Source: an uncultured Megasphaera sp. (GTDB lineage Bacteria > Bacillota > Negativicutes > Veillonellales > Megasphaeraceae). Taken from it: 6,440 nt of DNA. The stretch is from assembly GCA_937895695.1 (NCBI GenBank), contig CALBLM010000017.1, forward strand, positions 1 through 6,440, read 5' to 3'. The translations under genes and the position numbers were made by a program. Of the stretch, positions 1 to 6,440 are shown piece by piece; within the stretch, counting starts at the first letter, position 1; every line of letters starts with the position of its first letter. Below the pieces are notes generated by a model, which searched no databases, was not told the DNA's origin, and saw only the letters and a list, made by a program, of their open reading frames with translations.

Positions 1-920
1 TGTTAGGGCTGCAAGGAGTACCAAAAGAAGATATTGAAATGATACTGCGAGTGGCGAAAAAGATGAAAGCTGTTGTCAATAGCGGTGACAAGAAATTATC
101 CCTTCTTAAGGGCAAATCGGTTTGCAATATGTTTTGGGAACCGAGTACGCGTACACGCGGCTCTTTTGAAATGGCAGCAAAATATTTAGGGGCTGATGTA
201 ATCAACTTTACCCCGCGCGGCAGCTCGATTCAAAAAGGCGAAAGCTTTCGGGATACCCTCCTGACGGTTACGGCAATGGGTGTAGATGCAATCGTTATGC
301 GTCAGAAACAAGAAGGTTCTCCCTGGTTTGCCGATTCATGTGTTTCCCCGATTATTATTAATGCCGGTGATGGTGCTCATGCCCATCCTACGCAAGGGTT
401 GCTTGATTTATTCACGATTACCGAACGCAAAGGACATGTAGATGGATTGAAAGTCGTCATCGTTGGCGATATTGATCACGGCCGCGTAGCTCGTTCGAAT
501 ATTTATGGCTTGAAAACGATGGGGGCTGACGTACATCTCGTAGGTCCGCGGACACTGCTCCAGCCGGAATTAGAATCAATGGGCGTAACCGTTCATTATA
601 ACTTAGAAGAAGCTATTAAAGATGCAGATGTCATCAATGTATTGCGTATTCAAAAAGAACGACAGGGGATTGGATTCTTCCCCAGTGCCGGCGAATATAA
701 TGATTTGTTCGGCATCAATAAAGAACGACTGGCATTGGCTAAAAAAGACGTTCTCGTCCTTCATCCGGGCCCAATGAACAGAGGCATTGAAATTGAAACA
801 GATACGTGCTACAGTGACCACTCAGCTATTCAGGAACAAGTTAAGAACGGCGTATCCGTTCGTATGGCTGTATTGTATTTGACAATTATGGGAGGCGATG
901 ACGTTGACATTACTCGTTAA
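1..920 (+). CDS. pyrB: Aspartate carbamoyltransferase catalytic subunit, 5'-partial
   Basis: Transfers the carbamoyl group of carbamoyl phosphate to L-aspartate, giving N-carbamoyl-aspartate, the second step of UMP synthesis, in the cytoplasm. The frame is open from base 3 and 305 residues are visible. The upstream residues (LGLQGVPKED...) align with the first helix of PyrB, so the ATG at 39 is internal and the true start lies only a few codons left of the window. Visible motifs are the carbamoyl-phosphate loop FWEPSTRTR (132-158), the 80s-type loop SSIQKGES (222-245) whose Lys reaches the neighbouring active site in trimers of this family, HPTQ (384-395), GDIDHGRVARSN (465-500) and LHPGPMNRG (759-785). 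The HPGPMNRG form resembles the Bacillus-type enzyme, which works as a catalytic trimer. No pyrI regulatory subunit gene is in the window. Ornithine carbamoyltransferase is unlikely given these motifs and the pyr neighbours. The stop overlaps the start of pyrC. Confidence 0.97.
   Translation, partial: LGLQGVPKEDIEMILRVAKKMKAVVNSGDKKLSLLKGKSVCNMFWEPSTRTRGSFEMAAKYLGADVINFTPRGSSIQKGESFRDTLLTVTAMGVDAIVMRQKQEGSPWFADSCVSPIIINAGDGAHAHPTQGLLDLFTITERKGHVDGLKVVIVGDIDHGRVARSNIYGLKTMGADVHLVGPRTLLQPELESMGVTVHYNLEEAIKDADVINVLRIQKERQGIGFFPSAGEYNDLFGINKERLALAKKDVLVLHPGPMNRGIEIETDTCYSDHSAIQEQVKNGVSVRMAVLYLTIMGGDDVDITR
890..895 (+). promoter_or_regulatory. Ribosome binding site of pyrC, inside the end of pyrB
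   Basis: GGGAGG lies within the last codons of pyrB. It is only 2 bases from the ATG at 898, which is very short, but 8 bases from an in-frame TTG at 904, which is ideal spacing. It therefore bears on which start pyrC uses. Its position inside pyrB suggests that translation of the two genes is coupled. Confidence 0.75.
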
Positions 921-2193
921 AGGCGGAAGAGTTATAAATCCGGCGGTACAGCAGGATGAAATTTGCGATATTTTGATTGAAAACGGCAAAATCAAAGGCA
1001 TTGGCAAAAATTTACATGCCGAAGGTGCTGAAGTATATGATGCATCTGGTCTTGTCGTAGCACCGGGATTTATTGATATGCACGTTCATCTTCGTCAGCC
1101 TGGCCAATCCGGCAAAGAAACGATTCAAACAGGAACCCAGGCAGCAGCAGCCGGCGGCATTACACGCGTCGCTACGATGCCGAATACCAATCCGGTCATT
1201 GACAAAGCAATCATTGTGGATGGTATGAAATATAAAATCGAAAAAGAAGCTTGCGTGAAAGTCGAAGTTATCGGTGCCATTTCCAAGAACTTGGCCGGTG
1301 AAGAATTATCCGGCATGGGCGGCATGGCTAAAGCTGGCGTCGTCGCATTTTCTGATGATGGCCGATATGTAGAAAACTCTGATTTCATGCGCAAGGCTAT
1401 GGAATATGCCAGCATGTTCCATAAAGTCATTATCGATCACTGTGAGGAACAACGTTTGGTTGAAGGCGGTCAGATGCATGAAGGCATCGTATCCAACCAG
1501 TTGGGATTGAAGGGCCGTCCGGCAGTTGCCGAAGATATTGCCGTTGCTCGCGATATCTTCTTGGCAGAAGCAACGCGTACACCGGTTCATATTGCGCATA
1601 TCAGTACAAAAAATGCGGTAGAATTGGTTCGACAGGCTAAAAAACGGGGCGTACAGGTTACGGCAGAAGCAACGCCGCAGCATTTAATTTTGACAGATGA
1701 AGCGTTGCGTACGTATGACCCGCGGTTTAAAGTCAATCCGCCGCTGCGTTCGGAAGATCATCGCCAGGCTGTTGTCGAAGGATTAAAAGATGGCACCATT
1801 GATGCCATTGTAACGGACCATGCACCACATGAATGGGAAGAAAAAGATCAGGAATTTAACTTGGCACCGAGCGGATTTGTCGGTTTGGAAACGAGTGTTG
1901 GCGCCGTATTGACATACTTATATCATACCGGTGCAGTAGACTTGATGACGATTGTCAATGCCATGTCTACGGCACAGGCTAAGATTTTGGGCCTTGATGC
2001 CGGCGTGATTGCTGAAGGCAAAGATGCAGATCTGACAATTCTTGATTTAGATAAAGAATGGACGGTAGATGCTGATAAGTTCTATTCCAAAGGCAAAGCA
2101 TCGCCGTTTGATGAAATGATATTTAAAGGCAAAGCTGCTGCGACAATCGTAAACGGCGAATTTGTCATGAAAAATGGGGAGGTTTTACGATGA
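898..2193 (+). CDS. pyrC: Dihydroorotase, class I (PyrC)
   Basis: A zinc amidohydrolase that reversibly cyclises N-carbamoyl-aspartate to dihydroorotate, the third step of UMP synthesis. Numbered from the ATG at 898 (431 residues), it has a short N-terminal beta domain, then a TIM barrel. Metal-site residues are visible in family order: H62 and H64 in DMHVHLR, D154 in FSDDG, H181 in DHCEE, H234 in HIAHIST and D307 in TDHAPH. Substrate-site candidates are R66 and N96 (MPNTNP). An Asp at position 154, rather than the carboxylated Lys of E. coli-type class II enzymes, together with the length (Bacillus PyrC is about 428 residues) places it in class I. A stop at 880-882 leaves only ATG 898 or TTG 904 as starts near the N-terminus; TTG 904 has the better spaced ribosome binding site and gives a 429-residue protein. 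The gene overlaps both pyrB and carA. Class I enzymes in some bacteria (Aquifex) form a complex with PyrB; whether this one does cannot be seen. Confidence 0.97.
   Translation: MTLTLLVKGGRVINPAVQQDEICDILIENGKIKGIGKNLHAEGAEVYDASGLVVAPGFIDMHVHLRQPGQSGKETIQTGTQAAAAGGITRVATMPNTNPVIDKAIIVDGMKYKIEKEACVKVEVIGAISKNLAGEELSGMGGMAKAGVVAFSDDGRYVENSDFMRKAMEYASMFHKVIIDHCEEQRLVEGGQMHEGIVSNQLGLKGRPAVAEDIAVARDIFLAEATRTPVHIAHISTKNAVELVRQAKKRGVQVTAEATPQHLILTDEALRTYDPRFKVNPPLRSEDHRQAVVEGLKDGTIDAIVTDHAPHEWEEKDQEFNLAPSGFVGLETSVGAVLTYLYHTGAVDLMTIVNAMSTAQAKILGLDAGVIAEGKDADLTILDLDKEWTVDADKFYSKGKASPFDEMIFKGKAAATIVNGEFVMKNGEVLR
2176..2182 (+). promoter_or_regulatory. Ribosome binding site of carA, inside the end of pyrC
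   Basis: GGGGAGG lies 7 bases before the ATG at 2190 and supports that start. It is read in pyrC as Gly-Glu, using one of the very rare GAG codons of the window. With the ATGA stop/start overlap at 2190-2193 it suggests translational coupling of pyrC and carA. Confidence 0.85.
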
Positions 2194-3248
2194 AGGGTGT
2201 TCTCATTTTAGAGAATGGACAAAAATTTTATGGCCAGCTGCTCATGGAAGAACCAGCTGTTGGCGAAGTCGTATTCAATACGGGTATGACTGGGTATCAA
2301 GAAACATTTACAGACCCGTCTTATGCAGGCCAGATTATTACCATGACCTATCCATTGATTGGCAATTATGGTTTGTTCCATGAAATCGAACAAGCCGATC
2401 GTCCGTATGCAGCCGGATTTGTTGTCAGTGAATTGTGCGATCAGCCGAGCAACTGGCAAAATGAAGGGGAATTATCCGACTTTATCCGTACGCACCATAT
2501 CCCCTGCTTGTACGGCGTAGATACGCGTGCCGTTACACGTGCTATCCGAAGCCAGGGCGTTATGAAAGGTGTTATTGTACCGGCTGACATGGCGGAAGAT
2601 GCTGTAAAGAAATTATTGGCTACACCGTTGGAAACACAAGTAGTTCGCCGCGTTACGACGAAAGAAATTCAGCATATGGGTGACGGCAAATTCCATGTAG
2701 CAGTCATGGATTATGGTGCAAAACGCAATATCCTTCGTGAATTGGTACATAATGGCTGCCGGTTGACGATTTTCCCGGCTGAAACAAAAGCGGAAGATGT
2801 ATTGGCTGTCAATCCGGACGGTATTTTCCTCAGCAACGGCCCTGGCGACCCGAAAGACGTACCGTATATTGTAGAAGAAGTCAAAAAAATGATTGGCAAA
2901 AAGCCGATTTTTGGGATTTGCTTGGGATTACAAATGCTCGGTCAAGCTTTGGGCGGCAAAACGATGAAATTAAAATTCGGTCATCGCGGTGCCAACCATC
3001 CGGTCAAAGATGTTCGCACAGGCCGTGTCTATATTACATCACAAAACCATGGCTATGTTGTCGATGAAAAAACATTGCCCTCTGATGTCATTATTACACA
3101 CCGCAACTTGCACGATAATACATTGGAAGGCTTTGAATGCCCGTCGAAAAAAATTATGTGTGTTCAGTATCATCCGGAAGCTTCACCGGGACCGACTGAT
3201 AACTTGTATTTATTTGAACAATTTATCAAAATGATGGAGGAAAACTAA
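2190..3248 (+). CDS. carA: Carbamoyl-phosphate synthetase small subunit (glutamine amidotransferase)
   Basis: Hydrolyses glutamine and passes the ammonia through a tunnel to CarB for carbamoyl-phosphate synthesis. It has 352 residues, slightly shorter than B. subtilis PyrAA (about 364) and E. coli CarA (382). Residues 1 to about 150 form the CarA-specific N-terminal domain (MKGVLILENG, then FNTGMTGYQE). A class I glutamine amidotransferase domain follows from about residue 168 (FHVAVMDYGAKRNI). It includes the oxyanion-side loop NGPGDP (216-221), the nucleophile C244 in GICLGLQ, and H328 and E330 in YHPEA, so the Cys-His-Glu triad is complete and the enzyme should be active. These three sit exactly 25 positions before the E. 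coli residues C269, H353 and E355. The start is fixed by a strong ribosome binding site and the ATGA overlap with pyrC; carB starts one base after the stop. Its place in the pyr operon suggests a pyrimidine-serving synthetase (PyrAA), possibly also shared with arginine synthesis. Confidence 0.97.
   Translation: MKGVLILENGQKFYGQLLMEEPAVGEVVFNTGMTGYQETFTDPSYAGQIITMTYPLIGNYGLFHEIEQADRPYAAGFVVSELCDQPSNWQNEGELSDFIRTHHIPCLYGVDTRAVTRAIRSQGVMKGVIVPADMAEDAVKKLLATPLETQVVRRVTTKEIQHMGDGKFHVAVMDYGAKRNILRELVHNGCRLTIFPAETKAEDVLAVNPDGIFLSNGPGDPKDVPYIVEEVKKMIGKKPIFGICLGLQMLGQALGGKTMKLKFGHRGANHPVKDVRTGRVYITSQNHGYVVDEKTLPSDVIITHRNLHDNTLEGFECPSKKIMCVQYHPEASPGPTDNLYLFEQFIKMMEEN
3236..3240 (+). promoter_or_regulatory. 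Ribosome binding site of carB, inside the end of carA
   Basis: GGAGG lies 9 bases before the ATG at 3250, with the carA stop between them. It is read in carA as part of Met-Glu-Glu-Asn, again using a rare GAG codon. It supports the carB start and, with the one-base gap between the genes, points to coupled synthesis of the two subunits. Confidence 0.85.
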
Positions 3249-3249
3249 C

Positions 3250-6200
3250 ATGGTAGAAGGATTGAAGAAAGTACTCGTTATTGGATCCGGCCCTATCATT
3301 ATCGGCCAGGCAGCAGAATTTGACTATGCAGGCACACAGGCTTGCCGGGCTTTGAAAGAAGAAGGACTGGAAGTTGTCCTCATCAACAGCAACCCGGCTA
3401 CGATTATGACCGATGAAGATATTGCCGACCGTGTATATGTCGAACCGATTTCATTGGATTATGTAACGGAAGTTATTGAAAAAGAACGTCCTGATGGCTT
3501 ATTGGCTACATTGGGCGGCCAGGTAGGCCTTAACATGGCGGTAGAACTTGCCAATGCCGGCGTCCTTGAAAAATATAATGTCAAATTGCTGGGCACCCAT
3601 TTGTCTGCCATTGAAGAAGCCGAAGACCGTGAACTCTTCAAAAAGGCAATGAAAGACATTAATCAGCCTGTACCGGAAAGTGATATTTTTGAAGATGTAC
3701 AGTCTGCTGTTGATTTCGCCGATAAAATCGGTTATCCGATTATCGTTCGTCCGGCCTTTACCCTCGGTGGTACCGGTGGCGGTATTGCCAAAGATGAAGA
3801 AGAACTGTTCATGATTGCTACCCGTGGCATTAAACTCAGCCCGATTCATCAGATTTTGGTAGAACGCTCCGTCGCAGGTTGGAAAGAAATCGAATACGAA
3901 GTCATGCGCGATAAAGCAGATAACTGCATTATCGTCTGCAACATGGAAAATATTGACCCTGTCGGCATTCATACCGGCGATTCCATCGTCGTAGCTCCGA
4001 GTCAGACATTGAACGATTTGCAGTATCAAATGCTTCGTACGGCATCGTTGGCAATTATTCGTCGCTTAAAAATCGAAGGGGGCTGCAACGTACAGTATGC
4101 ACTCGACCCAAACAGCAATCAGTACTACGTTATCGAAGTAAACCCGCGTGTCAGCCGTTCGTCCGCATTGGCTTCCAAAGCAACGGGCTATCCCATTGCT
4201 AAAGTAGCTGCTAAAGTCGCAACGGGCTTGACATTGGATCAGATTACCAATGCCGTAACGGGTAAAACAACAGCTTGCTTTGAACCGACACTGGATTACT
4301 GCGTCGTTAAATTCCCGCGCTGGCCGTTCGAAAAATTTGCCTTAGCAGATAAGACATTGGGCACCCAGATGAAAGCAACTGGCGAAGTTATGGCATTGGA
4401 CCGTTGCTTTGAAGGGGCTTTGCTCAAAGCCGTACGTTCCTTGGAAATCGGCGTGAACTACTTGAGCATGAAAAAACTGGAAGGCAAAACGATTATCGAT
4501 ATTGCTGAACTCTTGTCAAAACAGGATGATGAACGCCTCTTTGTCGTTACGCAAGCATTACGGGTCGGCATTAGCGAAGAAAAAATTCATCATATTACCG
4601 GCTACGATATGTGGTTTATCAACAAAATCAAAAATATCGTTGATTTGGAAAGAGACCTCAATGCAAACGGTATGAACGAAGACAATATGCGTTTGGCAAA
4701 ACGGTACAGCATGCCCGATGTTATTATTGCCGGATTTGTTGGTAAAACAGAAGAAGAAGTTCGTCATTTCCGCGTTAGCAAAGGGATTAAACCGACATTC
4801 AAGATGGTTGATACATGTGCTGCCGAATTTGAAGCAGCTACACCGTATTATTATTCTTGCTATGCCGATGAAGACGAAGTCAAACCCCTTGGTGACAAGA
4901 GCGTTATCGTCCTGGGTTCTGGCCCGATTCGTATCGGTCAGGGGATTGAATTTGACTACTGCTCCGTTCATTCTGCTTGGGCACTGCGCAAAGCCGGCAT
5001 GAACAGCATTATTGTCAATAACAATCCGGAAACAGTAAGTACGGACTTTGATACATCAGACAGCTTGTATTTCGAACCGCTTACAGTAGAAGATGTCATG
5101 GCTGTTGTTGATAAAGAAAAACCAGTCGGTGTTATCTGCCAGTTTGGCGGCCAGACGGCGATTAACTTGGCAGCTCCTTTGGCAAAACGAGGCGTGAAAG
5201 TATTAGGGACATCTGTCGAAGGCATGGACCGTGCTGAAGACCGCGAACGTTTTGATGAAGTGTTATCAAAATTGAATATTCCTCGTCCGGACGGCCGGAT
5301 TGCAACGAGCGATAAAGAAGCAATGAAAGTTTCACAGGAATTGGAATTCCCGCTGATTGTTCGTCCGTCTTACGTCCTCGGTGGTCGTGCCATGGAAATC
5401 GTGTACAATGAAAAAGAATTGGAACGCTATCTTCGTGAAGCTGTTATTGCTTCGCCGGACCATCCGATCCTCATTGACGAATACATGGTAGGCCGAGAAG
5501 TCGAAGTCGATGCCGTTGCCGATGGTACGGACGTATACATTCCGGGCATTATGGAACAGGTCGAACGTGCCGGTGTTCACTCCGGTGACTCCATTGCTGT
5601 CTATCCGCCACAGCATTTAGATCAAGCCATGATTGACCAAATTGTTGATTATACGACGCGTATTTCCCTGGAATTGCAGGTTAAAGGCTCTGTCAATATT
5701 CAGTTTGTCGTATCGAAAGGCAAACTCTATATCATCGAAGTTAACCCGCGTTCTAGCCGTACCGTTCCGTTCCTGAGTAAAGTAACGCATTTCCCGATTG
5801 TTGAAATTGCGACACGTATTGCCTTGGGTGAAACATTGAAGGACATGGGCTATGGCAGCGGCTTAATGCCGGCTAAATCCCATGTTGCAGCCAAAGCACC
5901 GGTATTCTCCTTCAGTAAGATTGGGTTGGCTGAAATTGCACTGGGACCGGAAATGAAATCTACCGGTGAAGTTATGGGTATTGGCAAATCTTATTCGGAA
6001 GCTTTGTATAAAGCTGTTAATGGTGCCAAAATGCGTATTCCTGCAGGTGGTACGATTTTGGTTACCGTTGCAGACCGTGATAAGGCAGAAGCCTTGCAGC
6101 TGGCTCATGGCTTTAAAGACTTAGGCTATCATATTATTGCAACGGAAGGAACAGGCAAGTACTTCAACGAAAATGGTATGCCTGTCGACGTAGTTCGTAA

Positions 6201-6440
6201 GATTCATGAAACGGGTGAAAACATTGCTACCCTCATTCGCGGCGGTAAAATTGACTTGGTTCTCAACACGCTGACGTATGGTAAACATCCGGAACGTGAT
6301 GGCTTCAATCTTCGTCGCATGGCTGTAGAACTGGCAGTTCCTTGCTTAACATCCTTGGATACAGCTCGTGAAGTACTTCGCGTATTTGCCAATAAAGGTA
6401 AAAATGACGGCTATCATCATGTTGCAGCACTTCAAGATTA
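3250..6440 (+). CDS. carB: Carbamoyl-phosphate synthetase large subunit, 3'-partial
   Basis: Makes carbamoyl phosphate from bicarbonate, two ATP and the ammonia delivered by CarA. The frame is open from the ATG to the edge: 1063 full codons, ending ...VAALQD plus TA. E. coli CarB has 1073 residues and aligns to near its end, so at most a few residues are missing, or TA begins the stop codon. It has two homologous halves. The first (carboxy-phosphate) opens with GSGPIIIGQAAEFDY and has R127, R167 in IVRPAFTLGGTGGG, and metal ligands Q282, E296 and N298. An oligomerisation region (about 400-535) follows. The second half (carbamoyl-phosphate) opens with GSGPIRIGQGIEFDY (556-570) and has R705 in VRPSYVLGGRAME, and ligands Q818, E830 and N832. 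The C-terminal MGS-like allosteric domain (about 935 on) keeps K945, T965, T968, K984, N1006 and T1007, equivalent to E. coli effector-site residues K954, T974, T977, K993, N1015 and T1016. UMP inhibition, with PRPP activation as in Bacillus, is inferred. V92 in GGQVGLN is unusual, since Thr is the common residue. Confidence 0.97.
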   Translation, partial: MVEGLKKVLVIGSGPIIIGQAAEFDYAGTQACRALKEEGLEVVLINSNPATIMTDEDIADRVYVEPISLDYVTEVIEKERPDGLLATLGGQVGLNMAVELANAGVLEKYNVKLLGTHLSAIEEAEDRELFKKAMKDINQPVPESDIFEDVQSAVDFADKIGYPIIVRPAFTLGGTGGGIAKDEEELFMIATRGIKLSPIHQILVERSVAGWKEIEYEVMRDKADNCIIVCNMENIDPVGIHTGDSIVVAPSQTLNDLQYQMLRTASLAIIRRLKIEGGCNVQYALDPNSNQYYVIEVNPRVSRSSALASKATGYPIAKVAAKVATGLTLDQITNAVTGKTTACFEPTLDYCVVKFPRWPFEKFALADKTLGTQMKATGEVMALDRCFEGALLKAVRSLEIGVNYLSMKKLEGKTIIDIAELLSKQDDERLFVVTQALRVGISEEKIHHITGYDMWFINKIKNIVDLERDLNANGMNEDNMRLAKRYSMPDVIIAGFVGKTEEEVRHFRVSKGIKPTFKMVDTCAAEFEAATPYYYSCYADEDEVKPLGDKSVIVLGSGPIRIGQGIEFDYCSVHSAWALRKAGMNSIIVNNNPETVSTDFDTSDSLYFEPLTVEDVMAVVDKEKPVGVICQFGGQTAINLAAPLAKRGVKVLGTSVEGMDRAEDRERFDEVLSKLNIPRPDGRIATSDKEAMKVSQELEFPLIVRPSYVLGGRAMEIVYNEKELERYLREAVIASPDHPILIDEYMVGREVEVDAVADGTDVYIPGIMEQVERAGVHSGDSIAVYPPQHLDQAMIDQIVDYTTRISLELQVKGSVNIQFVVSKGKLYIIEVNPRSSRTVPFLSKVTHFPIVEIATRIALGETLKDMGYGSGLMPAKSHVAAKAPVFSFSKIGLAEIALGPEMKSTGEVMGIGKSYSEALYKAVNGAKMRIPAGGTILVTVADRDKAEALQLAHGFKDLGYHIIATEGTGKYFNENGMPVDVVRKIHETGENIATLIRGGKIDLVLNTLTYGKHPERDGFNLRRMAVELAVPCLTSLDTAREVLRVFANKGKNDGYHHVAALQD

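Noticed and set aside
13..41. AAGGAG at 13-18 followed by ATG at 39 as the start of pyrB
   Set aside because: The spacing of 20 bases is too long, and the in-frame residues upstream of the ATG match the conserved N-terminal helix of PyrB, so the start lies left of the window.
1125..1683. Two overlapping minus-strand open frames opposite pyrC
   Set aside because: Both are antisense to the metal-site region of PyrC and overlap one another in different frames, as expected for shadows.
2174..2383. Short plus-strand frame across the pyrC-carA junction
   Set aside because: It is out of frame with both pyrC and carA, and the ribosome binding site at 2176-2182 overlaps this frame rather than preceding its start, so it has none. 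carA has clear family motifs over the same bases.
3499..4029. Minus-strand open frame of 176 codons opposite carB
   Set aside because: It is fully antisense to conserved carB codons, has a low-complexity Phe/Asn/Ile-rich composition typical of complementary-strand shadows, and resembles no family I recognise.
4558..4971. Minus-strand open frame of 137 codons opposite the middle of carB
   Set aside because: It is antisense to the conserved CarB oligomerisation region and the start of the second half. Its length reflects codon bias on the coding strand.
4132..5760. Near-repeat within carB: 4132-4158 resembles 5734-5760 (23 of 27 bases)
   Set aside because: This is the conserved IEVNPR metal-binding motif of the two ancient homologous halves, brought close at DNA level by shared codon preference. 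It does not indicate a recent duplication or mobile repeat.

Overview
The window is a tightly packed piece of a de novo pyrimidine (UMP) biosynthesis operon, all on the + strand: pyrB (aspartate carbamoyltransferase, start cut off by the left edge), pyrC (class I dihydroorotase), carA and carB (glutamine-dependent carbamoyl-phosphate synthetase small and large subunits; carB runs off the right edge). The order pyrB-pyrC-carA-carB matches the Bacillus-type operon, where the last two are called pyrAA/pyrAB. The gene products make the first three steps of the pathway: CarAB makes carbamoyl phosphate, PyrB condenses it with aspartate, and PyrC closes the ring to dihydroorotate.

Layout: pyrB 1-920 (partial), pyrC 898-2193 (or from a TTG at 904), carA 2190-3248, carB 3250-6440 (partial). 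pyrB and pyrC overlap by 17-23 bases, pyrC and carA overlap in ATGA, and carA and carB are one base apart. There is no non-coding stretch to hold a promoter, terminator, riboswitch or RNA gene, and I see no mobile element, CRISPR array or conspicuous repeat. Any leader or attenuator (such as PyrR-binding RNA) would lie upstream of the window. By analogy with Bacillus, genes for dihydroorotate dehydrogenase, OMP decarboxylase and orotate phosphoribosyltransferase may follow downstream, but none is visible.

The organism is probably a Firmicute. The operon order, strong GGAGG ribosome binding sites, moderate GC content and Gram-positive-type PyrB and CarB sequences all point that way. The mix of AT-ending codons (GAA for nearly all Glu) with frequent GGC, CCG and CGT/CGC would fit a Negativicutes genome (Megasphaera/Dialister-like), but that is an impression, not a demonstrated assignment.

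No undescribed system is visible. All four proteins keep the expected catalytic and ligand residues. The points worth a second look are small: the start codon of pyrC, Glu codon choice at the Shine-Dalgarno sites, a Thr-to-Val change in CarB, and the conserved allosteric domain of CarB.
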